Assembly (NCBI GenBank): GCA_037013495.1
Contig: CM072801.1
Location: 79,841,816-79,905,815, forward strand
Source: Hippophae tibetana
Lineage: Eukaryota > Streptophyta > Magnoliopsida > Rosales > Elaeagnaceae
DNA length: 64,000 bases
Direction of reading: 5' to 3'
Numbering within the stretch: the first letter of the stretch is position 1; the number at the start of each line of letters is the position of its first letter. The notes below the pieces were generated by a model. That model was given only the letters and a program-made list of their open reading frames with translations. It was not told where the DNA came from and searched no databases. Positions 11,241 through 23,231 of the stretch are shown piece by piece. The position numbers were made by a program, and so were the translations under genes.

Positions 11241-13852
11241 TAATTCATGCATCCAAACGACAATTATAATAAATCAAATCGAAGCTCGTTTCGATTACTA
11301 CAAAGACAACCTAGCATGATTTCATTTCTCCTTGTGTCTGAACCCAAGTTTATTTATTTACCCTATTTACATACGTCTAAAAGTTTGGTCGTATCATTTG
11401 GACTTGTTTTTGGTTCTTGTTCCTTAGGCTTCAATTACGATTATCTCAACCACATTCATGGTTATTCAATCGTTCCTATTTGTTGGAGTTCCTGTAGTCC
11501 CAGCTTCTTTGCCTAAAGGATATAAGTCATATGGAATCATAGGGATGGTTTCTGAATATAGGTTCACTACATGCTTCTATACGTTTTCTAATGTTATATT
11601 TTTACAAAACATCATTATTTGATTGTTTATTGTGCTTTGAGTCATAAATCACCTAAAATAGAAGGAATTTTCCCCATCAAGTCTTGCATTTTCTTTGAAT
11701 ATTTTTGTCGTTCTTTTCGTCATTGTTTTTATTTTCGCATTTTTTTTTTGAATTCTTCCTATCTTTTTCTTATTACTTTATTTATGTGTTTAATTTGTCT
11801 TTTTTCTTCTAAAAAACAAGAGAGTTGTTGCAATTTACTGTTTCGAAAAAATAACTAATAATTTGGGTTGAAGCTTTAAAATGTCATAACTTTCAATTCC
11901 TGCATCCAAACGACAATTATAATAAATCAAATCGAAGCTTGTTTCGATTACTACAAAGACAACCTACGATGATTTCATTTCTCCTTGTGTCTGAACCCAA
12001 GTTTATTTATTTAGCCTATTTACATACGTTTAAAAATTTGGTCGTATCATATGGACTGTTGTTGGTTCTTGTTCCTTAGGCTTCAATTACGATCATCTTA
12101 ACCACATTCATGATTATTCAATCCTTCCTATTTGTGGGAGTTCGTATAGTCCCAGGTTCTTCGCGTAAAGGATATAAGTCATATGGAAGCATAGCCATGG
12201 TTTCTGAAAATAGGTTCTCTACATGCTTATATCCGTTTTCTAATGTTATATTTTTACAAAACATCATTATTTGATTGTTTATTGTGTTTTTGAGTAATAA
12301 ATCACTCAATATAGAAGGAATTTTCACCCTAAAGTTTTTCATTTTCTTGAAATATTTTTGTCGTTGTTTTCGTCATATTATTTATTTTCGCATTTTTCAT
12401 TGAATTCTTCTTATCTTTTTCTTCATACTTTATTTATGTGGTTAATTTATCTTTTTTTCTTCTAAAAAACAAGAGAGTTGTTGCAATTCACTGTTTCGAA
12501 AAAATAACTAATAATATGGGTTGAAGCTTTAAACTGTCATAACTTTTAATTCATGCATCCAAACGACAATTATAATAAATCAAATCGAAGCTCGTTTCGA
12601 TTACTACAAAGACAACCTAGCATGATTTCATTTCTCCTTGTGTCTGAACCCAAGTTTATTTATTTACCCTATTTACATACGTCTAAAAGTTTGGTCGTAT
12701 CATTTGGACTTGTTTTTGGTTCTTGTTCCTTAGGCTTCAATTACGATTATCTCAACCACATTCATGGTTATTCAATCGTTCCTATTTGTTGGAGTTCCTG
12801 TAGTCCCAGCTTCTTTGCCTAAAGGATATAAGTCATATGGAATCATAGGGATGGTTTCTGAATATAGGTTCACTACATGCTTCTATACGTTTTCTAATGT
12901 TATATTTTTACAAAACATCATTATTTGATTGTTTATTGTGCTTTGAGTCATAAATCACCTAAAATAGAAGGAATTTTCCCCATCAAGTCTTGCATTTTCT
13001 TTGAATATTTTTGTCGTTCTTTTCGTCATTGTTTTTATTTTCGCATTTTTTTTTTGAATTCTTCCTATCTTTTTCTTATTACTTTATTTATGTGTTTAAT
13101 TTGTCTTTTTTCTTCTAAAAAACAAGAGAGTTGTTGCAATTTACTGTTTCGAAAAAATAACTAATAATTTGGGTTGAAGCTTTAAAATGTCATAACTTTC
13201 AATTCCTGCATCCAAACGACAATTATAATAAATCAAATCGAAGCTTGTTTCGATTACTACAAAGACAACCTACGATGATTTCATTTCTCCTTGTGTCTGA
13301 ACCCAAGTTTATTTATTTAGCCTATTTACATACGTTTAAAAATTTGGTCGTATCATATGGACTGTTGTTGGTTCTTGTTCCTTAGGCTTCAATTACGATC
13401 ATCTTAACCACATTCATGATTATTCAATCCTTCCTATTTGTGGGAGTTCGTATAGTCCCAGGTTCTTCGCGTAAAGGATATAAGTCATATGGAAGCATAG
13501 CCATGGTTTCTGAAAATAGGTTCTCTACATGCTTATATCCGTTTTCTAATGTTATATTTTTACAAAACATCATTATTTGATTGTTTATTGTGTTTTTGAG
13601 TAATAAATCACTCAATATAGAAGGAATTTTCACCCTAAAGTTTTTCATTTTCTTGAAATATTTTTGTCGTTGTTTTCGTCATATTATTTATTTTCGCATT
13701 TTTCATTGAATTCTTCTTATCTTTTTCTTCATACTTTATTTATGTGGTTAATTTATCTTTTTTTCTTCTAAAAAACAAGAGAGTTGTTGCAATTCACTGT
13801 TTCGAAAAAATAACTAATAATATGGGTTGAAGCTTTAAACTGTCATAACTTT
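11241..13852 (+). repeat. Tandem duplication of a 1306-bp dimer
   Basis: The sequences at 11,247 and 12,553 repeat at an offset of 1306. Shared private changes prove common origin: TTATTTAGCC at 12,008 and 13,314 (common form TTATTTACCC), and GGACTGTTGTTGG at about 12,053 and 13,359 (1-bp deletion of the common GGACTTGTTGTTGG). I noticed no difference within the core. The exact edges float because neighbouring monomers are also homologous. Confidence 0.9.
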
Positions 13853-15240
13853 TAATTCATGCATCCAAACGACAATTATAATAAATCAAATCGAAGCTCG
13901 TTTCGATTACTACAAAGACAACCTAGCATGATTTCATTTCTCCTTGTGTCTGAACCCAAGTTTATTTATTTACCCTATTTACATACGTCTAAAAGTTTGG
14001 TCGTATCATATGGACTTGTTGTTGGTTCTTGTTCCTTAGGCTTCAATTACGATCATCTTAACCACATTCATGATTATTCAATCCTTCCTATTTGTGGGAG
14101 TTCGTATAGTCCCAGGTTCTTCGCGTAAAGGATATAAGTCATATGGAAGCATAGCCATGGTTTCTAAAAATAGGTTCTCTACATGCTTGTATCCGTTATC
14201 TAATGTTATATTTTTACAAAACATCATTATTTGATTGTTTATTGTTCTTTGAGTCATAAATCACCTAAAATAGAAGGAATTTTCCCCATCAAGTCTTGCA
14301 TTTTCTTTGAATATTTTTGTCGTTCTTTTCGTCATTGTTTTTATTTTCGCTTTTTTTTTTGAATTCTTCCTATCTTTTTCTTATTACTTTATTTATGTGT
14401 TTAATTTGTCTTTTTTCTTCTAAAAAACAAGAGAGTTGTTGCAATTTACTGTTTCGAAAAAATAACTAATAATTTGGGTTGAAGCTTTAAAATGTCATAA
14501 CTTTCAATTCCTGCATCCAAACGACAATTACAATAAATCAAATCGAAGCTTGTTTCGATTACTACAAAGACAACCTACGATGATTTTATTTCTCCTTGTG
14601 TCTGAACCCAAGTTTATTTATTTACCCTATTTACATACGTTTAAAAATTTGGTCGTATCATATGGACTTGTTGTTGGTTCTTGTTCCTTAGGCTTCAATT
14701 ACGATCATCTTAACCACATTCATGATTATTCAATCCTTCCTATTTGTGGGAGTTCGTATAGTCCCAGGTTCTTCGCGTAAAGGATATAAGTCATATGGAA
14801 GCATAGCCATGGTTTCTGAAAATAGGTTCTCTACATGCTTATATCCGTTTTCTAATGTTATATTTTTACAAAACATCATTATTTGATTGTTTATTGTGTT
14901 TTTGAGTAATAAATCACTCAATATAGAAGGAATTTTCACCCTAAAGTTTTTCATTTTCTTGAAATATTTTTGTCGTTGTTTTCGTCATATTATTTATTTT
15001 CGCATTTTTCATTGAATTCTTCTTATCTTTTTCTTCATACTTTATTTATGTGGTTAATTTATCTTTTTTTCTTCTAAAAAACAAGAGAGTTGTTGCAATT
15101 CACTGTTTCGAAAAAATAACTAATAATATGGGTTGAAGCTTTAAACTGTCATAACTTTTAATTCATGCATCCAAACGACAATTATAATAAATCAAATCGA
15201 AGCTCGTTTCGATTACTACAAAGACAACCTAGCATGATTT
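13853..15240 (+). repeat. Looser third dimer of the left region
   Basis: Same two-monomer alternation as the preceding dimers (a Y/H-type then a D-type middle, with TTCATGGTTATTC against TTCATGATTATTC), but with its own changes. Examples are TTTCTAAAAATAGG near 14,161, GTTCTTTGAG at 14,244 and GATGATTTTATT near 14,580. Confidence 0.75.
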
Positions 15241-17353
15241 CATTTCTCCTTGTGTCTGAACCCAAGTTTATTTATTTACCCTATTTACATACGTCTAAAA
15301 GTTTGGTCGTATCATATGGACTTGTAGTTGGTTCTTGTTCCTTAGGCTTCAATTACGATCATCTTAACCACATTCATGGTTATTCAATCATTCCTATTTG
15401 TGGGAGTTCGTATAGTCCCAGGTTCTTCGCCTAAAGGATATAAGTCATATGGAAGCATAGCCATGGTTTCGGAAAATAGGTTCTCTACATGCTTATATCC
15501 GTTATCTAATGTTATATTTTTACAAAACATCATTATTTGATTGTTTATTGTGCTTTGAGTCATAAATCACCTAAAATAGAAGGAATTTTCCCCTTCAAGT
15601 CTTGCATTTTCTTTGAATATTTTTGTCGTTCTTTTCGTCATTGTTTTTATTTTCGCATTTTTTTTTTGAATTCTTCCTATCTTTTACTTATTACTTTATT
15701 TATGTGTTTAATTTATCTTTTTTCTCCTAAAAAACATGGGAGTTGTTGCAATTCACTGTTTCGAAAAATATAACTAATAATTTGGGTTGAAGCTTTCAAC
15801 TGTCATAACTTTTAATTCATGCATCCAAACGACAATTATAATAAATCAAATCGAAGCTCGTTTCGATTACTACAAAGACAACCTAGCATTATTTCATTTC
15901 TCCTTGTGCCTGAACCCATGTTTCCATATTTACCCTAATTACAAAGGTCTAAAAGTTTGGTCGTAACATATGGAGTTGTTTTTGGTTCTTGTTCCTTTGG
16001 CTTCAATTACGATCATCTTAACTACATTCATGGTTATTCAATAGTTCCTATTTGTTGGAGTTCCTATAGTCCCAGGTTCTTCGCCTAAAGGATAGAAGTC
16101 ATATGGAAGCATAGCCATGGTTTCTGAAAATAGGTTCTCTACATGCTTATATCCGTTTTCTAATGTTATATTTTTACAAAACATATTTATTTGATTCTTT
16201 ATTGTGTTTTTGAGTCATAAATCACTCAAAATAGAAGGAATTTTCACCTATCATGTCTTGTATTTTCTTTAAATATTTTTGTCGTTGCTTTTGTCATTGG
16301 ATTTATTTTCGCATTTTTTTGAATTCTTCCTATCTTTTTCTTGTTACTTTACTTATGTGTTTAATTTATCTTTTTTCTTCTAAAAAACAAGAGAATTGTT
16401 GCAATTCACTGTTTCGAAAAAATAACTAATAATTTGGGTTGAAGCTTTAAAATGTCATAACATTCAATTCATGCATATAAACAACAACTATAATAAATCA
16501 AATGGAAGCTCGTTTCGATTACTACAAAGACAACCTGGTATGATTTCATTTCTCCTTGTGTCTGAACCCAACTTTATTTATTTACCCTATTTTCATACTT
16601 CTAAAAATTTGGTCGTATCATATGGACTTGTTTTTGGTTCTTGTTCCTTAGGCTTCAATTAAGATCATCTTAACCACATTCATGGTTATTCAATCGTTCC
16701 TATTTGTGGGAGTTCGTATAGTCCCAGGTTCTTCGCCTAAAGGATAAAAGTCACATGGAAGCATAGCCATGGTTTCTAAAAATAGGTTCTCTACATGCTT
16801 ATATCCGTTTTCTAATGTTATATTTTTACAAAACATCATTATTTGATTCTTTATTGTGTTTTTGAGTCATAAATCACCTAAAATAGAAGGAATTTTCAAA
16901 CTAAAGTTTTGCATTTTCTTTAAATATTTTTGTCGTTGCTTTTGTCATTGGTTTTATTTTCGCATTTTTCATTGAATTCTTCCTATCTTTTTCTTGTTAC
17001 TTTATTTATGTGTTTAATTTATCTTTTTTCTTCTAAAAAACAAGGGAGTTGTTGCAATTCACTGTTTCGAAAAAATAACTAATAATTTGGGTTGAAGCTT
17101 TAAACTGTCATAACTTTCAAATCATGCATCCAAATGACTATTATAATAAATCAAATCGAAGCTCGTTTCGATTACTACAAAGACAACCTAGCATGATTTG
17201 ATTTCTCCTTGTGTCTAAATCCAAGTTCATTTATTTACCATATTTTCATACGTCTAAAAGTTTGGTCGTATCATATGGACTTGTTTTTGGTTCTTGTTCC
17301 TTAGGCTTCAATTACGATCATCTTAACCACATTCATGGTTATTCAATCGTTCC
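15241..17353 (+). repeat. Transition segment with a strongly diverged monomer
   Basis: Holds the diverged unit anchored at 15,819 and two flanking monomers. The preceding T-rich half carries CTCCTAAAAAACATGGGAG and CGAAAAATATAAC, changes shared only with the segment near 36.6 kb. The unit at 16,471 begins with the rare CATATAAACAACAACT, shared with 37,362, 54,276 and 62,752. The unit at about 17,124 has CATCCAAATGACTATT and a stop in the common frame. Confidence 0.85.
15819..16470 (+). repeat. Most diverged monomer, left sister
   Basis: Private changes include GCATTATTTCATT, GTGCCTGAACCC, TTACCCTAATTACAAAGG, GTAACATATGGAG and CCTTTGGCTTC. Its closest relative is the unit at 36,710-37,361, 32 monomers away (offset about 20,891). 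The dyad AATCGAA/TTCGATT is intact despite divergence elsewhere. The common open frame is disrupted. Confidence 0.88.
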
Positions 17354-20300
17354 TATTTGTGGGAGTTCGTATAGTCCCAGGTTCTTCGCCTAAAGGATAT
17401 AATTCATATGGAATCATAGCCATGGTTTCTGAAAATAGGTTCTCTACATGCTTATATCCGTCTTCTAATGTTATATTTTTACACAACATCATTATTTGAT
17501 TCTTTATTGTGTTTTTGAGTCATAAATCACTCAAAATAGAAGGAATTTTCACCCATCAAGTCTTGCATTTTCTTTAATTATTTTTGTCGTTGCTTTTGTC
17601 ATTGGATTTATTTTCGCATTTTTTTTGAATTCTTCCTATCTTATTCTTGTTACTTTACTTATGTGTTACATTTATCTTTTTTCTTCTAAAAAACAAGAGA
17701 GTTGTTGCAATTCACTATTTCGAAAAAATAACTAATAATTTGGGTTGAAGCTTTAAACTGCCATAACTTTCAATTCATGCATCCAAACGACAACTATAAT
17801 AAATCAAATCGATGCTCGTTTAGATTACTACAAAGACAACCTAGGATGATTTCATCTCTCCTTGTGTCTGAACCCAAGTTTATTTATTTACCCTATTTAC
17901 ATACGTCTAAAAGTTTGGTCGTATCATTTGGACTTGTTTTTGGTTCTTGTTCCTTAGGCTTCAATTACGATCATCTTAACCACATTCATGGTTATTCGAT
18001 CGTTCCTATTTGTGGGAGTTCGTATAGTCCCAGGTTCTTCGCCTAAAGGATATAAGTCATTTGGAATCATAGCCATGGTTTCTGAAAATAGGTTCTCTAC
18101 ATGCTTATATCCGTTTTCTAATTTTATATTTTTACAAAACATAATTATTTGATTGTTTATTGTATTTTTGAGTCATAAATCACTCAAAATAGAATGAATT
18201 TTCACCCTAAAGTCTTGCATTTTCTTTAAATATTTTTGTCGTTGCTTTTGTCATTGGATTTATTTTCGCATTTTGTCATTGAATTCTTCCTATCTTTTTC
18301 TTGTTACTTTATTTATGTGTTTAATTTATCTTTTTTCTTCTAAAAAACAAGAGAGTTGTTGCAATTCACTATTTCGAAAAAATAACTAATAATTTGGGTT
18401 GAAGCTTTAAAATGTCATAACTTTCAATTCATGCATCCAAACGACAACTATAATAAATCAAATGGAAGCTCGTTTAGATTACTACAAAGACAACCTAGGA
18501 TGATTTCATTTCTCCTTGCGTCTGAACCCAAGTTTATTTATTTACCCTATTTACATACGTCTAAAAGTTTGGTCGTATCATTTGGACTTGTTTTTGGTTC
18601 TTGTTCCTTAGGCTTCAATTACGATCATCTTAACCACATTCATGGTTATTCGATCGTTCCTATTTGTGGGAGTTCGTATAGTCCCAGGTTCTTCGCCTAA
18701 AGGATATAAGTCATTTGGAATCATAGCCATGGTTTCTGAAAATAGGTTCTCTACATGCTTATATCCGTTTTCTAATTTTATATTTTTACAAAACATAATT
18801 ATTTGATTGTTTATTGTATTTTTGAGTCATAAATCACTCAAAATAGAATGAATTTTCACACTAAAGTCTTGCATTTTCTTTAAATATTTTTGTCGTTGCT
18901 TTTGTCATTGGATTTATTTTCGCATTTTGTCATTGAATTCTTCCTATCTTTTTCTTGTTACTTTATTTATGTGTTTAATTTATCTTTTTTCTTCTAAAAA
19001 ACAAGAGAGCTGTTGCAATTCACTGTTTCGAAAAAATAACTAATAATTTGGGTTGAAGCTTTAAAATGTCATAACTTTCAATTCATGCATGCAAACGACT
19101 ATTATAATAAATCCAATCGAAGCTCGTTTTGATTACTACAAAGAAACCTGGTATGATTTCATTTCTCCTTGTGTCTGAACCCAAGTTTATTTATTTACCC
19201 TATTTTCATACTTCAAAAAGTTTGGTCGTATCATATGGACTTGTTTTTGGTTCTTGTTCCTTAGGCTTCAATTAAGATCATCTTAACCACATTCATGGTT
19301 ATTCAATCGTTCCTATTTGTGGGAGTTCGTATAGTCCCAGGTTCTTCGCCTAAAGGATAAAAGTCACATGGAAGCATAGCCATGGTTTCTGAAAATAGGT
19401 TCTCTACATGCTTATATCCGTTTTCTAATTTTATATTTTTACAAAACATAATTATTTGATTCTTTATTGTGTTTTTGAGTCATAAATCACCTAAAATAGA
19501 ATGAATTTTCAAACTAAAGTTTTGCATTTTCTTTAAATATTTTTGTCGTTGCTTTTGTCATTGGATTTATTTTCGCATTTTTCATTGAATTCTTCCTATC
19601 TTTTTCTTGTTACTTTATTTATGTGTTTAATTTATCTTTTTTCTTCTAAAAAACAAGGGAGTTGTTGCAATTCACTATTTCGAAAAAATAACTAATAATT
19701 TGGGTTGAAGCTTTAAACTGTCATAACTTTCAATTCATGCATGCTAACGACAACTATAATAAATCAAATGGAAGCTCGTTTAGATTACTACAAAGACAAC
19801 CTGGCATGATTTCATCTCTCCTTGCGTCTGAACCCAAGTTTATTTATTTACCCTATTTTCATACGTCTAAAAGTTTGGTCGTATCATATGGACTTGTTAT
19901 TGGTTCTTGTTCCTTAGGCTTCAATTACGATCATCTTAACCACATTCATGGTTATTCGATCGTTCCTATTTGTGGGAGTTCGTATAGTCCCAGGTTCTTC
20001 GCCTAAAGGATATAAGTCATTTGGAATCATAGCCATGGTTTCTGAAAATAGGTTCTCTACATGCTTATATCCGTCTTCTAATGTTATATTTTTACACCAC
20101 ATCATTATTTGATTCTTTATTGTGTTTTTGAGTCATAAATCACTCAAAATAGAATGAATTTTCACCCATCAAGTCTTGCATTTTCTTTAAATATTTTTGT
20201 CGTTGCTTTTGTCATTGGATTTATTTTCGCATTTTTTTTGAATTCTTCCTATCTTATTCTTGTTACTTTACTTATGTGTTTCATTTATCTTTTTTCTTCT

Positions 20301-23231
20301 AAAAAACAAGGGAGCTGTTGCAATTCACTGTTTCGAAAAAATAACTAATAATTTGGGTTGAAGCTTGAAACTGTCATAACTTTCAATTCATGCATGCTAA
20401 CGACTATTATAATAAATCCAATCGAAGCTCGTTTTGATTACTACAAAGACAACCTGGTATGATTTCATTTCTCCTTGTGTCTGAACCCAAGTTTATTTAT
20501 TTACCCTATTTTCATACGTCTAAAAGTTTGGTCGTATCATATGGACTTGTTGTTGGTTCTTGTTCCTTAGGCTTCAATTACGATCATCTTAACCACATTC
20601 ATGGTTATTCAATCGTTCCTATTTGTGGGAGTTCGTATAGTCCCAGGTTCTTCGCCTAAAGGATATAAGTCATTTGGAATCATAGCCATGGTTTCTGAAA
20701 ATAGGTTCTCTACATGCTTATATCCGTCTTCTAATGTTATATTTTTACACCACATCATTATTTGATTCTTTATTGTGTTTTTGAGTCATAAATCACTCAA
20801 AATAGAATGAATTTTCACCCATCAAGTCTTGCATTTTCTTTAAATATTTTTGTCGTTGCTTTTGTCATTGGATTTATTTTCGCATTTTTTTTGAATTCTT
20901 CCTATCTTATTCTTGTTACTTTACTTATGTGTTTCATTTATCTTTTTTCTTCTAAAAAACAAGGGAGCTGTTGCAATTCACTGTTTCGAAAAAATAACTA
21001 ATAATTTGGGTTGAAGCTTGAAACTGTCATAACTTTCAATTCATGCATGCTAACGACTATTATAATAAATCCAATCGAAGCTCGTTTTGATTACTACAAA
21101 GACAACCTGGCATGATTTCATTTCTCCTTGTGTCTGAACCCAAGTTTATTTATTTACCCTATTTTCATACTTCAAAAAGTTTGGTCGTATCATATGGACT
21201 TGTTTTTGGTTCTTGTTCCTTAGGCTTCAATTACGATCATCTTAACCACATTCATGGTTATTCGATCGTTCCTATTTGTGGGAGTTTGTATAGTCCCAAG
21301 TTCTTCGCCTAAAGGATATAAGTCATTTGGAATCATAGCCATGGTTTCTGAAAATAGGTTCTCTACATGCTTATATCCGTTTTCTAATGTTATATTTTTA
21401 CAAAACATCATTATTTGATTCTTTATTGTGTTTTTGAGTCATAAATCACCTAAAATAGAAGGAATTTTCAAACTAAAGTTTTGCATTTTCTTTAAATATT
21501 TTTGTCGTTGCTTTTGTCATTGGTTTTATTTTCGCATTTTTCATTGAATTCTTCCTATCTTTTTCTTGTTACTTTATTTATGTGTTTAATTTATCTTTTT
21601 TCTTCTAAAAAACAAGGGAGTTGTTGCAATTCACTGTTTCGAAAAAATAACTAATAATTTGGGTTGAAGCTTTAAACTGTCATAACTTTCAATTCATGCA
21701 TGCTAACGACTATTATAATAAATCAAATCGAAGCTCGTTTCGATTACTACAAAGACAACCTGGCATGATTTCATCTCTCCTTGTGTCTGAACCTAAGTTT
21801 ATTTATTTACCCTATTTTCATACGTCTAAAAGTTTGGTCGTATCATATGGACTTGTTGTTGGTTCTTGTTCCTTAGGCTTCAATTACGATCATCTTAACC
21901 ACATTCATGGTTATTCAATCGTTCCTATTTGTGGGAGTTCGTATAGTCCCAGGTTCTTCGCCTAAAGGATATAATTCATATGGAATCATAGCCATGGTTT
22001 CTGAAAATAGGTTCTCTACATGCTTATATCCGTCTTCTAATGTTATATTTTTACACAACATCATTATTTGATTCTTTATTGTGTTTTTGAGTCATAAATC
22101 ACTCAAAATAGAAGGAATTTTCACCCATCAAGTCTTGCATTTTCTTTAATTATTTTTGTCGTTGCTTTTGTCATTGGATTTATTTTCGCATTTTTTTTGA
22201 ATTCTTCCTATCTTATTCTTGTTACTTTACTTACGTGTTTCATTTATCTTTTTTCTTCTAAAAAACAAGGGAGTTGTTGCAATTCACTATTTCAAAAAAA
22301 TAACTAATAATTTGGGTTGAAGCTTTAAACTGTCATAACTTTCAATTCATGCATGCTAACGACAACTATAATAAATCAAATGGAAGCTCGTTTAGATTAC
22401 TACAAAGACAACCTGGCATGATTTCATCTCTCCTTGCGTCTGAACCCAAGTTTATTTATTTACCCTATTTTCATACGTCTAAAAGTTTGGTCGTATCATA
22501 TGGACTTGTTGTTGGTTCTTGTTCCTTAGGCTTCAATTACGATCATCTTAACCACATTCATGGTTATTCAATCGTTCCTATTTGTGGGAGTTCGTATAGT
22601 CCCAGGTTCTTCGCCTAAAGGATATAATTCATATGGAATCATAGCCATGGTTTCTTAAAATAGGTTCTCTACATGCTTATATCCGTCTTCTAATGTTATA
22701 TTTTTACACAACATCATTATTTGATTCTTTATTGGGTTTTTGAGTCATAAATCACTCAAAATAGAAGGAATTTTCACCCATCAAGTCTTGCATTTTCTTT
22801 AATTATTTTTGTCGTTGCTTTTGTCATTGGATTTATTTTCGCATTTTTTTTGAATTCTTCCTATCTTATTCTTGTTACTTTACTTATGTGTTTCATTTAT
22901 CTTTTTTCTTCTAAAAAACAAGAGAGTTGTTGCAATTCACTATTTCGAAAAAATAACTAATAATTTGGGTTGAAGCTTTAAAATGTCATAACTTTCAATT
23001 CATGCATCCAAACGACAACTATAATAAATCAAATGGAAGCTCGTTTAGATTACTACAAAGACAACCTAGGATGATTTCATTTCTCCTTGCGTCTGAACCC
23101 AAGTTTATTTATTTACCCTATTTACATACGTCTAAAAGTTTGGTCGTATCATTTGGACTTGTTTTTGGTTCTTGTTCCTTAGGCTTCAATTACGATCATC
23201 TTAACCACATTCATGGTTATTCGATCGTTAC
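17354..23231 (+). repeat. Higher-order block B, copy 1 (9 monomers, 5878 bp)
   Basis: Matches 23,232-28,456. The offset is 5878 on the left and 5225 on the right of one extra monomer (see 20,459-21,111). Shared private markers: GTGTTACATTTATC at about 17,663 and 23,541; AATCGATGCTCG at about 17,808 and 23,686; TTTCTTAAAATAGG at about 22,651 and 27,876; TTATTGGGTTTTTGAG at about 22,729 and 27,954. The start is placed near 17,354 because CAATCGTTCC just upstream differs from CGATCGTTAC in the copy. Confidence 0.9.
20459..21111 (+). repeat. Extra monomer in block B copy 1 (653-bp indel against copy 2)
   Basis: Copy 2 lacks one unit here. At diagnostic sites, monomer 20,391 has T at 20,458 (GGTATG) and G at 20,518 (CATACGTC). 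Monomer 21,043 has C at 21,111 (GGCATG) and T at 21,171 (CATACTTC). The single corresponding unit in copy 2 has T at 26,336 and T at 26,396, so it looks like left part of one joined to right part of the other, with the switch between 20,458 and 20,518. The T-rich halves at about 20,105-20,350 and 20,758-21,003 look identical. Confidence 0.85.
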
